Source: Bacillus cereus (lineage in GTDB: Bacteria > Bacillota > Bacilli > Bacillales > Bacillaceae_G). Taken from it: a stretch of 64,000 nucleotides of DNA. Location: the NCBI RefSeq assembly GCF_025917685.1, contig NZ_CP089518.1, positions 1,055,001 through 1,119,000 of the forward strand, given 5' to 3'. The position numbers and the translations under genes were made by a program. Positions within the stretch are counted from its first letter, which is position 1. The number at the start of each line of letters is the position of its first letter. Positions 42,843 through 51,966 of the stretch are shown here, one piece after another. The notes under the pieces were generated by a model. The model made no database searches. It was not told where the DNA came from and was given only the letters and a program-made list of their open reading frames with translations.

Positions 42843-43745
42843 ATGGAAAGCTATGAAACACAAATTCAAAGGTCCATTGATTATATTGAGGAAGATGTAA
42901 TGGAAAAACAAACGCTGCGTAATTTAGCACGTGTTGCAGGTTTTTCTGAGTCGCATTTTCATCGTGTATTCCAGGCGTTAGTAGGCGATACAGTAATGGA
43001 GTATGTTCGAAAGAGGAGGTTAGCCCAGGCAGCTTATCAACTTTCTCATACGGATGAAAAAGTTATTGATATCGCATTTGAGCATGGCTTTCAATCTCAC
43101 GAAACGTTCACGAGAGCCTTTAAAAAATTATTTCAAATGACACCAAGTGAATATCGAAAACAAGAAATTGAAACACCAATGTATTATAGAGTGAATGTAA
43201 AACAAAGAAAATTAAATCCATATTTAGGGGGCATACAAATGGAATATCGTATTGTAAATAAACCAGAATTTTTAATGGCGGGTTATGAGTTGAAGACGAC
43301 AAGTAAAGAAGGAAAAAACCATCAAGAGATTCCAGCATTTTGGCAAGAATATTTACAAAAAGATCTTGGAACGACGATTCCGAATCGTAAAGATACGAGC
43401 CAATGGGTAGAACTTGGATTATGTACTGATTTTAATTTAGAAACAGGGGACTTCACTTATATTATCGGAATGGAAGTTACAGACTTTGAAAATGTACCAA
43501 ATGCAGTTGCAAAGCGTACATTCCCAGCTGCGACATATGCAGTATTTACAACGCCGAAAGTTCCTCATGAAGAAATGGTATCGTCTATTCATCAAACGTG
43601 GAATGCAGTATTCTCAGAATGGTTCCCGCACTCAGGATATGAACATTGCGGAGTTACAGAATTTGAGCTATACGATGAGCGTTCCCATGCAGATAAAAGT
43701 GAGTTTGCTCAAGTTGAGCTTTGGATACCAGTGAAGAAGAAATAA
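42843..43745 (+). CDS. AraC-family regulator with GyrI-like effector domain
   Basis: 300 residues. Two AraC helix-turn-helix motifs at the N-terminus (TLRNLARVAGFSESHFHRVF; KVIDIAFEHGFQSHETFTRAF) and a GyrI-like (SOUL/BmrR-type) ligand domain from about 125 to 297. The order DNA-binding domain first, effector second is that of Rob/BltR-like multidrug-responsive regulators. Weak ribosome-binding site GGCGGGTG. It is divergent from the ECF sigma gene. Confidence 0.9.
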   Translation: MESYETQIQRSIDYIEEDVMEKQTLRNLARVAGFSESHFHRVFQALVGDTVMEYVRKRRLAQAAYQLSHTDEKVIDIAFEHGFQSHETFTRAFKKLFQMTPSEYRKQEIETPMYYRVNVKQRKLNPYLGGIQMEYRIVNKPEFLMAGYELKTTSKEGKNHQEIPAFWQEYLQKDLGTTIPNRKDTSQWVELGLCTDFNLETGDFTYIIGMEVTDFENVPNAVAKRTFPAATYAVFTTPKVPHEEMVSSIHQTWNAVFSEWFPHSGYEHCGVTEFELYDERSHADKSEFAQVELWIPVKKK

Positions 43746-43752
43746 TAAGAGG

Positions 43753-43788
43753 AAAAGTGAACCACTCAGTGGTTCGCTTTTTTATCAT
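43753..43788 (+). terminator. Terminator after the AraC-GyrI gene
   Basis: AAAAGTGAACCAC / GTGGTTCGCTTTT with a 3-base loop and a T tail. Confidence 0.85.
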
Positions 43789-43810
43789 ATAGGTTGCCAC
43801 ATTTGACGAT

Positions 43811-43890
43811 TTTTGTCGGTAAATCGATATATCTTGAAAATCGCTGATATAATTTGAGTTGCGCCGATGTAATTTCATGTACCGTAGAAC
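43811..43890 (+). repeat. Dispersed intergenic repeat, copy B (long form)
   Basis: Starts TTTTGTCGGTAAATCGATAT. Matches copy A at 18525 but carries an extra unit, so that the CGCCGATATAATTT element occurs twice (CGCTGATATAATTT and CGCCGATGTAATTT). Confidence 0.65.
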
Positions 43891-43965
43891 TAATAAGAAA
43901 AACTACTTCATAATTTCATTCACCGAAAAAATCCCTCAAAAAAAAGACGCCCTACAGCGTCTTTC

Positions 43966-45708
43966 CTATGAACTAAACGGAAACACAATTATAATCGTCG
44001 TTCCTTTTCCAAGTTCACTATCAATGGAGATCGTTCCGTTATGGGCATGAACGAGCTGTTTTGTAATGGCGAGGCCAAGTCCAGTTCCGATGTTGCTTTC
44101 TTCTGTATTTGTTCCTCTGTAATATCTTTCGAATAGAAGCTCTTTCGTTTTATCATCCATTCCTTTTCCGTTATCTGAAATAGAAAGTGTAAAGAAGTTA
44201 GCATTTTGCGAAAGTTTTACGATTACGTTTGTCGTTTCATTATTATGTTTAACAGCGTTTGCTAATAAGTTTTCGATAATACGCTGGAACCATTTTTCTT
44301 CAATAAAATATTGGATTTTGCTTGAACTTGGCACAAATTCAATGTTTTGATTTTGTAGTGTCGGGTTATTAATAAATTGTAATAGTACTTTTTGGACGAA
44401 CTGATTAATTTCAACATTTACGTGTTGCGCAGGAAGAGTATTATTTTTTAATTGATATGTTAAGCTTAAGTCGTCAATTAATGTAGTCATATATTGAGAT
44501 TTTTCTTTCATTACATGGCCAAATTGTTGAATGTCTTGATCAGTCCAATTATATTGCTTAGATTCTAGTAATAATGCATAGCCGTATATAGAGCTAAGCG
44601 GTGTTTTTAAATCATGCGTTAGGCCGGTAATCCACTCTTCGCGTGTTTGTTGCAGTACTTTTCTCATTGCATCGTTCTTTTTCAAAGTAATAGAAAGGTG
44701 CTCTAGTGAGTTTGTAACATCTTTAAATATACGGAACGACCATTTTTCTTTACCGGAGCGCCGGAACCGAACAGGCTTGCCTTTTTTACTAACAGGTTCT
44801 TCATATTTTCCTCCGGCTATGTTTTTAAGCCAGCGCATCGTGTGTAATAAAGGCTTTCCAAACTTATTTCCATACCAAATTGAAAGAATGACTAAATAAA
44901 CAAACACAATAAGGAGGATTAAGCTGCATCCGATTAGAAGTTTCTTAGTAAATACATCATCTAATTCATCATCTGGATAATAATGAGCGTTTGGGGCGGA
45001 TACAACGATGAGATGACCGCTATTTGAATCGTAAAAACTAGATATATTTTCTTTATAATTCCACGGTTCTTTTTCATTAAGAGCCGTTTTTATAGCCGAA
45101 AATGTTTTTTTCTTCCCAGTTGGATAGGAAAAAACTTCTTCGCTATTGTTATTAAATATTTGCAGTGTTGCTTTTTCTTTAGAAAGTAATTGTTTTTCTT
45201 GTTCAGTTAGTGCAAATTCATTTAATGATAAAGAAGGATGCCCTTGTTGTATCGTTTTTAGTAAAGCATTACTTTTTAGTTTGGCACCGTAAATAACGAT
45301 CACTGGTTTCTTTTCTAATTTAATTTCCCAATAGTTAAATTTATAAATACTGTTGTTGCTATTCTGTAAATACGTAAGTAAGGATGTCTTTGTGTAAGAG
45401 GTAGGAACATCGTTAGGCGTATTAAAGTTGTAAAGGACCTTTCCATCTTCATCTACAATTTGAAGCCAATCACTCTTTTCTGTTATTAAATCTTTTACCT
45501 CAGATTTTAAAGTAATGTTATTGTCTTCAGAAGAAATATATTCGGAGATTGTAAAGGTATCATAATCAGAAATATTAGGTTCATATAAAGTACTATTAAG
45601 AAGAAAAATTAAATAAGAAAAAGAAGCAACTACTGCGATAAGTAACGTAACTAAGACAAAAACGTGTTGTAAAATAAACTGGATTATAAGTCGCTTATTA
45701 AAATTCAT
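43966..45708 (-). CDS. Sensor histidine kinase
   Basis: 580 residues. First membrane helix about 12-35, a large extracellular sensor (about 36-250), second helix about 255-278, HAMP-like linker, then HisKA with H365 in TGLTHDLKTPLSSIYGY and HATPase (NLLANAVKHNN; SDNGKGM; GTGLGLAI). It phosphorylates the response regulator encoded 9 bases upstream in the same operon. The external signal is unknown. Confidence 0.92.
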   Translation of the reverse strand: MNFNKRLIIQFILQHVFVLVTLLIAVVASFSYLIFLLNSTLYEPNISDYDTFTISEYISSEDNNITLKSEVKDLITEKSDWLQIVDEDGKVLYNFNTPNDVPTSYTKTSLLTYLQNSNNSIYKFNYWEIKLEKKPVIVIYGAKLKSNALLKTIQQGHPSLSLNEFALTEQEKQLLSKEKATLQIFNNNSEEVFSYPTGKKKTFSAIKTALNEKEPWNYKENISSFYDSNSGHLIVVSAPNAHYYPDDELDDVFTKKLLIGCSLILLIVFVYLVILSIWYGNKFGKPLLHTMRWLKNIAGGKYEEPVSKKGKPVRFRRSGKEKWSFRIFKDVTNSLEHLSITLKKNDAMRKVLQQTREEWITGLTHDLKTPLSSIYGYALLLESKQYNWTDQDIQQFGHVMKEKSQYMTTLIDDLSLTYQLKNNTLPAQHVNVEINQFVQKVLLQFINNPTLQNQNIEFVPSSSKIQYFIEEKWFQRIIENLLANAVKHNNETTNVIVKLSQNANFFTLSISDNGKGMDDKTKELLFERYYRGTNTEESNIGTGLGLAITKQLVHAHNGTISIDSELGKGTTIIIVFPFSS

Positions 45709-45717
45709 ATCTGTAAC

Positions 45718-46419
45718 CTACTTTGTAATGAACTTATAGCCAAGTCCACGAACTGTTTTTATGTATTCTGGTTTACTTGGATCTTGTTCAATTTTTTCAC
45801 GTAGTTTTCGAATGTGAACCATAACAGTATTATCATCTCCATTATAGGCAGGAGCTCCCCAAACTTTTTCATATAATTCTTCCTTCGAAAATACGTAGTT
45901 CGGATTCTCACAAAAGAAGAGTAGTAATTGAAAGAGCTGAGCGGAACATTCGACAACGTTTCCATCTACTGTTAGTTCCGCAGAATGTTGATCAATTTCA
46001 AATCTCCCAAATGAAATGGAGTGCGTATTTTGTTCTTGTACGCTTTGCTTCATATGTCTTCGAAGTTGTGCTTTCATACGAGCGACTACTTCAAGTGGAT
46101 TAAATGGCTTCGTAATATAATCATCCGCACCGTATGAAAATCCAGATACTTTATCTAAATCAGAAGTTTTCGCTGTTAGAAAGAAGATCGGACAATCTGT
46201 CTTTTGGCGAATGATCGGACAAATGTCAAAACCGGACTGTCCAGGAAGCATCACATCTAAAATGATTAAATCGTAATTGTTTTGTTCAATGAGAGATAAG
46301 GCCAGTTCCGCAGATGTTGCAGTTGTAATATGAGAAAAACCTTCTTTTTTAAGAATGGTAGTTAGTAATTGTAAAATTGCTGTTTCATCATCAACAAGTA
46401 AAATATTTGCGTGATACAT
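45718..46419 (-). CDS. OmpR/PhoB-family response regulator
   Basis: 233 residues: receiver domain with phospho-acceptor D55 (LIILDVMLPG) and K near 104, then a winged-helix C-terminal domain (FSKEELYEKVWGAPAYNGDD, TVRGLGYKF). ATG 46419 after TTAGGAGGGATT. First gene of the operon with the kinase. The CPBP protease gene starts divergently 138 bases away and may be a target. Confidence 0.93.
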   Translation of the reverse strand: MYHANILLVDDETAILQLLTTILKKEGFSHITTATSAELALSLIEQNNYDLIILDVMLPGQSGFDICPIIRQKTDCPIFFLTAKTSDLDKVSGFSYGADDYITKPFNPLEVVARMKAQLRRHMKQSVQEQNTHSISFGRFEIDQHSAELTVDGNVVECSAQLFQLLLFFCENPNYVFSKEELYEKVWGAPAYNGDDNTVMVHIRKLREKIEQDPSKPEYIKTVRGLGYKFITK

Positions 46420-46562
46420 ATATATGAATCCCTCCTAATTTCCTCGAATATCATATCATCTTTTTGTAACTTATGGAATTTTTAAGGAAATTTTAAGGTT
46501 TTCTTTCACAAAAAATTAAGATTCAAATGATATGATAAAAGTAACATAGGGAGGAGATGAAT

Positions 46563-47411
46563 GTGAATCCGTTTCAAACGATGCGAGCTAGATATTTTTT
46601 AATTGTATTTGCATTATTAATTTTAGTAGCACGAAGTAGTAATGAAGTGCTAGAAAATACATTTCATATACAGAATTCATCTTTAATAAATATTCTTATA
46701 TTTTATATCCTTCCAATAATATGGCTGTTTTACAGATATAGAAAGCATTGTGTTTCATTTTCATTATTTATTAATAGAAACGAAACATTTAATCTAGTGC
46801 AAGTTTTGTATATCGCAATTATGCTATGTATTTTTAGTTACGGCTATCTTATTTTGTATATGTATAGCTTTGCATGGATTACACCAGATTTTATTATGAA
46901 TGCCTTGCATGAACCGATTATAGATAGTACCGGGGGATATGTATATCAAGTTATTATGGTTGTATTTATCGCGCCTATTGTCGGAGAGTTTGTTTTTCGA
47001 GGCTTTTTACTACAGCGTTTTGCAGCGAAATGGGGTACTAGTATAGCGGTGGTCGTTGTAGCACTTTTATTTGCGTGCTTACATGTTGATTTCCTCGGTG
47101 CAGTTGTGTTTAGCATCGTACTATCAATTGTATATATTCGTACGAAAAGCTTACTCATGCCAATTGCCATTCATATGTTAAACAATGCGTTTGTAATCGG
47201 CGCTTCTTTTCTAATAAATAAAGAAGAGATAATGAGTTTTGCAGATTTCTCAAATTATACGACGTTCTTTCCAGGACTTATTATTTTTATAACGGGATTA
47301 AACTTAGTACTCATCTTTTTATTTGTTAATCGCAAATATTGGAATAAAGAAATGCCAGCTATATATGTAGAGCAGGAAAAGAGTTTTGCAGACGTAGTGG
47401 GGGATAAGTAA
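46563..47411 (+). CDS. CPBP-family intramembrane metalloprotease (with altered motif 1)
   Basis: 282 residues from GTG 46563, 8 bases after GGAGG; the ATG at 46557 is too close to that site. About eight helices. Motif 2 F-x-x-x-H176 (FACLH) and motif 3 H206-x-x-x-N210 (numbering from the ATG) are intact. Motif 1 reads G143-E-x-x-x-R148 instead of E-E-x-x-x-R, so the first, usually catalytic, glutamate is replaced. Family members cleave prenylated or bacteriocin-related substrates. First of three closely spaced genes. Confidence 0.8.
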   Translation: MNPFQTMRARYFLIVFALLILVARSSNEVLENTFHIQNSSLINILIFYILPIIWLFYRYRKHCVSFSLFINRNETFNLVQVLYIAIMLCIFSYGYLILYMYSFAWITPDFIMNALHEPIIDSTGGYVYQVIMVVFIAPIVGEFVFRGFLLQRFAAKWGTSIAVVVVALLFACLHVDFLGAVVFSIVLSIVYIRTKSLLMPIAIHMLNNAFVIGASFLINKEEIMSFADFSNYTTFFPGLIIFITGLNLVLIFLFVNRKYWNKEMPAIYVEQEKSFADVVGDK

Positions 47412-47412
47412 G

Positions 47413-47769
47413 ATGAAGAAAACGTTTGAAAAAATATTGAAGGACATTATAGAGTCTACGTCTCTTACAGATATGTGTGATAAAAGCGTTTGTCATTGGT
47501 TACAACCTGTAGTAGATACGATTGTGTTTCCAGAGTATTACTTATTTTCTAGTACTCATTTAAAAGAAAATATTATTTCTCTTCTTATTGTATTAGGGAT
47601 TTTAATAATATTTGGTCTTATTGTAGAAGCAATGATGAAGCGTATCTTCAGAAAAAATGAAGAGAAGTATGCGTGGGTTCATAAAGTATTCGAGAAAGTA
47701 ATGGGGGCTTTCCTTTTGTTTTATGGCATGAAAACAATCATTTACTTTATAGCTATGAAACATCATTAA
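47413..47769 (+). CDS. Small membrane protein, unknown function
   Basis: 118 residues, ATG 47413 one base after the CPBP gene, site GGGGGATAAG. Hydrophilic N-terminus with C22/C27, helix about 55-77, basic loop, helix about 96-115. No family recognised. Likely translated together with the CPBP protease. Confidence 0.6.
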   Translation: MKKTFEKILKDIIESTSLTDMCDKSVCHWLQPVVDTIVFPEYYLFSSTHLKENIISLLIVLGILIIFGLIVEAMMKRIFRKNEEKYAWVHKVFEKVMGAFLLFYGMKTIIYFIAMKHH

Positions 47770-47800
47770 TTCGAAATTTGAAAGGGATGTATAAAATTAT

Positions 47801-48100
47801 ATGAATGAAACAATATCGTCAAATAAGTTTTTTTATTTGATTGTACTGAGTTTAGTATTGATTACGACAGTAAATGTTGTTCTTCGCTGGGAGGAAGCTT
47901 ACTTTTTTATGTATTTAGCGCTCCATTTATTAGGGATTTTATGCATAACGGGCGGAGTAGTTGCTGAGAAAAAGCATGAAGAAAGTATTAATTATATGTG
48001 TGTGATTGGTCTTATTTTACTTTTAACTGTACAAGGTATTATGAAATATAGTTCTTTTTCTTTGCAAGATTTTAATTTGTTAATAGATGTGCTCCCGTAA
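47801..48100 (+). CDS. Small three-helix membrane protein, unknown function
   Basis: 99 residues, ATG 47801 with AAAGGGATG further upstream. Helices about 9-27, 34-53 and 64-80, separated by EKKHEES. No recognised family; third gene of the CPBP cluster, ended by a terminator. Confidence 0.55.
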   Translation: MNETISSNKFFYLIVLSLVLITTVNVVLRWEEAYFFMYLALHLLGILCITGGVVAEKKHEESINYMCVIGLILLLTVQGIMKYSSFSLQDFNLLIDVLP

Positions 48101-48178
48101 GGAATAGTATGATATGTAAAAGCGGCTTGTTTGTAAGTACATGTCTTATACTAGATTATGAGCCGAAGAAAATAGGTG

Positions 48179-48209
48179 AAACTCTTCTTGTAATAGAAGA
48201 GTTTTTTTA
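48179..48209 (+). terminator. Terminator after the CPBP cluster
   Basis: AAACTCTTCT (48179-48188) and AGAAGAGTTT (48195-48204), then T run. Confidence 0.85.
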
Positions 48210-48313
48210 TGTAGATTGAACGAGTTAGAACAATTCTCACGATTAGCTTGTTCTAATTTTGAAAGTACGAACTTACAATAATAATAGACAGGCAGCATAG
48301 AGGAGGGAATAAC

Positions 48314-49579
48314 GTGAAGAAAGTTATTGGGTGGTCGCTTTTTTTGTACGTTGGGTTTGCGTTATTTATATATTGGTATTTATTTGGATGGAATCATGAA
48401 CTCATTCCGGACATGTATAAAGGAACGAGTGCAGATCCAGAAACTTTTATGAATGCGAAAGAGCTTATGTTAAGCCAAGATTATTCGCGTATGAAAAATT
48501 TACTGTACTTTTTAGCGACGCCTCTTGAATGGATTATTTTATTATTTGTACTTGTGCTCGGTATTTCAAAAAAGTTTGAGAAATGGTCGAAGGAAACGAC
48601 TAAAATAAGTGTCTTACAAGTTGCGATTTATTTCTTTTATTTATCATTACTTACAACGGTACTAGCATTACCGATGCAATGGATCGGCCGTAAAGTATCC
48701 GTTAATTACGGTATTTCAACGCAAAGTACACAAAGCTGGATTAAAGATCACGTCATCGATTTTTGGGTGAATTATGCGACTATGTTCCTCATTGTTACGG
48801 TTTTATTATGGCTCATCCGTAAATTCCCGAAGAGATGGTGGCTAGCAGGATGGGCACTCTCTGTTCCGTTTACGATTTTTTTAACGTTTGTGCAACCTGT
48901 TATTATTGATCCACTTTATAACGATTTCTCGACGCTGAAAAATAAAGAGTTAGAAACGAAAATTTTAGCGATGGCAGACAAAGCTGACATTCCTGCTAAA
49001 CACGTATATGAAGTAAATATGTCGAAAAAAACGAATTCGTTAAATGCATATGTAACAGGAATTGGTCTTAACTCGCGTATTGTAATGTGGGATACAACGC
49101 TTAAGCAATTAAAAGATAAAGAGATTTTATTTATAATGGCCCATGAAATGGGACATTATGTTATGAAACATATATATTGGGGCGTTGCTAGTTATGTCTT
49201 GTTATCGTTTGTAGGTATGTATTTAATTAGTCGTATTTTAAATATGTGTATTCGAAAATGGGGAGATACGCTGCAAATTTCAAAAGTGGCATGTTTCTCA
49301 ATTTTACCTTTGTTTTTCTTAATTTCCTCTTTACTATCTTTTGCATCACAACCAGCAACAAACTATGTTTCACGTATAGAAGAACGTGCGGCAGATCAAT
49401 ATGCTTTAGATATGACGAAAGATGGGAAATCAGGTGTGAGAACTTTTCAATATTTATCAAAAACAAGTTTAAGCCAAGTAAACCCGCCTGCGTTAGTGAA
49501 GTTTTTCTTATACACACATCCACCAATTTTCGAAAGAATTCATACGTTTGAACAATATGAAAAACAGAAGAAGCAGTAG
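48314..49579 (+). CDS. yhfN: M48-family membrane metalloprotease (YhfN/Ste24-like)
   Basis: 421 residues, GTG 48314 after AGAGGAGGGAATAAC. Peptidase_M48_N helices in the first 200 residues, then H277-E-M-G-H281 in a membrane-spanning zinc site and the third ligand in EERAADQYALDM (about 355). Related to CAAX endopeptidases and to B. subtilis YhfN, which lies near lcfB there. Possible roles are peptide processing and membrane quality control. Confidence 0.9.
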   Translation: MKKVIGWSLFLYVGFALFIYWYLFGWNHELIPDMYKGTSADPETFMNAKELMLSQDYSRMKNLLYFLATPLEWIILLFVLVLGISKKFEKWSKETTKISVLQVAIYFFYLSLLTTVLALPMQWIGRKVSVNYGISTQSTQSWIKDHVIDFWVNYATMFLIVTVLLWLIRKFPKRWWLAGWALSVPFTIFLTFVQPVIIDPLYNDFSTLKNKELETKILAMADKADIPAKHVYEVNMSKKTNSLNAYVTGIGLNSRIVMWDTTLKQLKDKEILFIMAHEMGHYVMKHIYWGVASYVLLSFVGMYLISRILNMCIRKWGDTLQISKVACFSILPLFFLISSLLSFASQPATNYVSRIEERAADQYALDMTKDGKSGVRTFQYLSKTSLSQVNPPALVKFFLYTHPPIFERIHTFEQYEKQKKQ

Positions 49580-49598
49580 GATACTGCTTCTTTTTATT
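49567..49598 (+). terminator. Terminator overlapping the end of yhfN
   Basis: GAAGAAGCAGTA / TACTGCTTCTT with a 3-base loop and T run; the left arm lies in the last codons of the gene. Confidence 0.85.
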
Positions 49599-49662
49599 GT
49601 GGAGTATTCGAATTTTGTATAATATATAGAATATTCAGTGAAATATTTAGGAGGTTAATATT

Positions 49663-50559
49663 TTGTTTCATTCAAAATCAATGCCAGCTATAAAAATGAT
49701 TCTTTCGATGTCTATTTTTGGATCGATTGGATTCTTTTCTGTGCAAACTGGTTTACCGTCTTTTGAATTAGTATTTGTTCGTTGTATTTGTGCGACTTTA
49801 TTTTTAGCATTATGTTGGTTAGTAACAGGGCAATACAAAAGTGAGAAATGGAACAAAAAAGAGACTATACAAATATTAGCTTGTGGTGTATTTCTCGTTT
49901 TTAACTGGGTATTTTTATTTAAAGCGTTTGAAGTCATGTCGATTACAATTGCGATTTCTGTGTATCATCTTGCGCCGATCATCGTATTAATGATTGGTAG
50001 TATTTTATTTAAAGAGAGATTAACAGCATTTGCGGTGCTGTCCATTGTCATATGTTTCATCGGCACAGTTTTAATAGCTGGAGTAGATGGCAATGTGTCG
50101 CTTGAGAAATTAATGTCATCTGGAATGGTGTGGGCGCTTCTTGCAGCTTTATTTTATGCATTTACAACGTTGCTCGGAAAAGGAATTAAGCATACGAGTG
50201 CATATGCGATGACATTTTTACAAACGTTTTTAGGTATATTTTTATTGCTACCATTCGTAGACTTCGGGAAGTTTCAAGGATTAACAGAGATGAACTGGAT
50301 GATGATCACAGCGACAGGACTTATACATACGGGATTTGTATATTACTTATTTTTTGACAGTTTAAGAAATTTATCGACGAGATTAATTTCGGTATTAGTG
50401 TTTTTAGATCCTGCGGTTGCAATACTATTAGATACAGTCTTTACCGGATTTAGACCGACTAGTATGCAAGTAGTGGGGATTATCCTTATATTTGTAGGAA
50501 TGGCATTTACTTTCTGGAAGCCGAGGGATGAAAGAGTGAAAGTGTACTCAGAAGCATAA
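49663..50559 (+). CDS. EamA/DMT-family transporter
   Basis: 298 residues, TTG 49663 after AGGAGG at 10 bases. Ten hydrophobic helices in two EamA halves (about 8-138 and 155-290). The halves show HLAPIIVLMIGSILFKERLT and FLDPAVAILLDTVFTGFRPT, the usual end-of-half motifs. Exports small metabolites; substrate unknown. Confidence 0.88.
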   Translation: MFHSKSMPAIKMILSMSIFGSIGFFSVQTGLPSFELVFVRCICATLFLALCWLVTGQYKSEKWNKKETIQILACGVFLVFNWVFLFKAFEVMSITIAISVYHLAPIIVLMIGSILFKERLTAFAVLSIVICFIGTVLIAGVDGNVSLEKLMSSGMVWALLAALFYAFTTLLGKGIKHTSAYAMTFLQTFLGIFLLLPFVDFGKFQGLTEMNWMMITATGLIHTGFVYYLFFDSLRNLSTRLISVLVFLDPAVAILLDTVFTGFRPTSMQVVGIILIFVGMAFTFWKPRDERVKVYSEA

Positions 50560-50960
50560 TATTTACCGGGATTAAAAGTAGCTACGTCATTAATGTTAAT
50601 AGGTGGAATGTTTTTTAGTGCAAATGGACAATATTTGCACTTTTTTTGTCTGAAAAATGAAGTTTTTATAAGCAAAGGATTTAATGAAAATCTTATAGAA
50701 TATGTTAATGTACAACATTGTAAATCCTTTGAAACTGAAGAAGGATTTACAGAGTGTACGTCATAATAATTTGTCTATGATTCGATATACCAATTGAAAT
50801 GAGGACGGAGTTGCTTCCCTTTAGTAGTAATCTTCAAAATAATAGATGTTAAAAATGAATGTATTACATGAGATTTGCAAATACAGCATATGTAATATGG
50901 AAAAAGAATGTAGTCTATTATTTTCCATTTTAATGAAATGGAAATGAAGGAGAGAGGGCA
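50560..50960. other. 401-base region between the DMT and SLH genes
   Basis: Contains a terminator at 50617-50648, a second hairpin GTAAATCCTT / AAGGATTTAC (50719-50750) without a T tail, and an ATGTATTACAT / ATATGTAATAT pair near 50859-50902 that may be an operator for the SLH gene. No coding frame supported. Confidence 0.5.
50617..50650 (+). terminator. Terminator after the DMT transporter
   Basis: AGTGCAAAT (50617-50625) and ATTTGCACT (50633-50641), then seven T. Confidence 0.88.
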
Positions 50961-51617
50961 ATGAAGAAAAGAATGTTGCGTATAATGACGGTAGCGACTA
51001 TTATGGGTGGTTTATTATTAAATGCAAATGTTCCTAATATAAAAGCAGAAGAGTATCCAGAAATGATTGTATTTGATGATGTTCCAGTAGACTATTGGGC
51101 ATATGAATATATTATAGACGTTGCATATAATAAAGTTATGCTAGGTTATGGAAATGGGAAATTTGGTGTTGGCGATAATGTAACGCGAGAACAAGTGGCG
51201 GCAGTACTGTATCGCGCACTTAATATAAAACATGAAGGGCCATTACACAATCCGTATAAAGATATTTCTGAAAGATCAACAATGTTTCCAAAGGAAATTT
51301 TAGCATTAACAGAACATGGTATTTTTAAAGGTGATGAGAAGGGGAATTTCAGACCGAGGGAAACGATAACACGTGCAGAAGTAGCACAAGTCCTTACACG
51401 GGCATTTTCATTTGAAGTGAAGAAGAAACATACATTTACAGATGTACCAAATAATTATTGGGCAAAAAATGCAATTAGTACATTGCAATCTAATAATGTC
51501 ATAATAGGAACAGGGAATGGAAAATTTGAACCAAATAAATTTGTAACACGTGAGCAATATGCAGCATTTTTATATAAGGCTATTATTAATTTTCATTTGA
51601 AAGATGAGAAGTATTAA
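50961..51617 (+). CDS. SLH-domain surface protein (three SLH repeats only)
   Basis: 218 residues, ATG 50961 after AAGGAGAGAGG. Signal peptide (about 1-29), then three SLH repeats (about 33-215: DVPVDYWAYEYI, DISERSTMFPKEILALTEHG, DVPNNYWAKNAISTL). There is no other domain, so it is a minimal cell-wall-anchored protein. Paralogue of the next gene; both keep the GYGNGKFG/GYGDGKFG and TREQVAA motifs. Confidence 0.88.
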   Translation: MKKRMLRIMTVATIMGGLLLNANVPNIKAEEYPEMIVFDDVPVDYWAYEYIIDVAYNKVMLGYGNGKFGVGDNVTREQVAAVLYRALNIKHEGPLHNPYKDISERSTMFPKEILALTEHGIFKGDEKGNFRPRETITRAEVAQVLTRAFSFEVKKKHTFTDVPNNYWAKNAISTLQSNNVIIGTGNGKFEPNKFVTREQYAAFLYKAIINFHLKDEKY

Positions 51618-51688
51618 GCGGAAATTCAAAAGTTGTTTAATAGTAAGGTGAAAATATTTTAATTATAGTAATATGTTATTTTAAAAAA

Positions 51689-51716
51689 AGTGCAAAAGTT
51701 TTGCGCTTTTTTTTAT
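51689..51716 (+). terminator. Terminator after the first SLH gene
   Basis: AAGTGCAAAA / TTTTGCGCTT (one G-T pair) followed by a run of T. Confidence 0.85.
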
Positions 51717-51904
51717 GTAATTCATGTATATTTATTCATTTTAATACAAAACATGAATTTACCAAAAATGAAAAAAACAGGTGTGTTAAAGTGACAATTA
51801 ATAAGAAAAAGATATTATTTAGTAACTTTATTATCAACGAAGTGTAAAGGAAAGTATGTGAAAAACCGTTCACAAATTAGACAAAATTTATATAAATAAG
51901 TATA

Positions 51905-51933
51905 TTGATACTTTTTTATTAATTCTTTATAGT
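51905..51933 (+). promoter_or_regulatory. Promoter of the second SLH gene
   Basis: TTGATA (51905-51910), 17-base spacer, TATAGT (51928-51933), 33 bases before the GTG start. Confidence 0.6.
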
Positions 51934-51966
51934 AGAAAAAAAGTATGTTTTTAGGGGGAAAATGCG

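Larger units (their letters stand above)
51618..51966. other. 349-base region between the two SLH genes
   Basis: Holds a terminator for the first SLH gene and a promoter (51905-51933) for the second. The rest is AT-rich with no supported gene. Confidence 0.55.
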
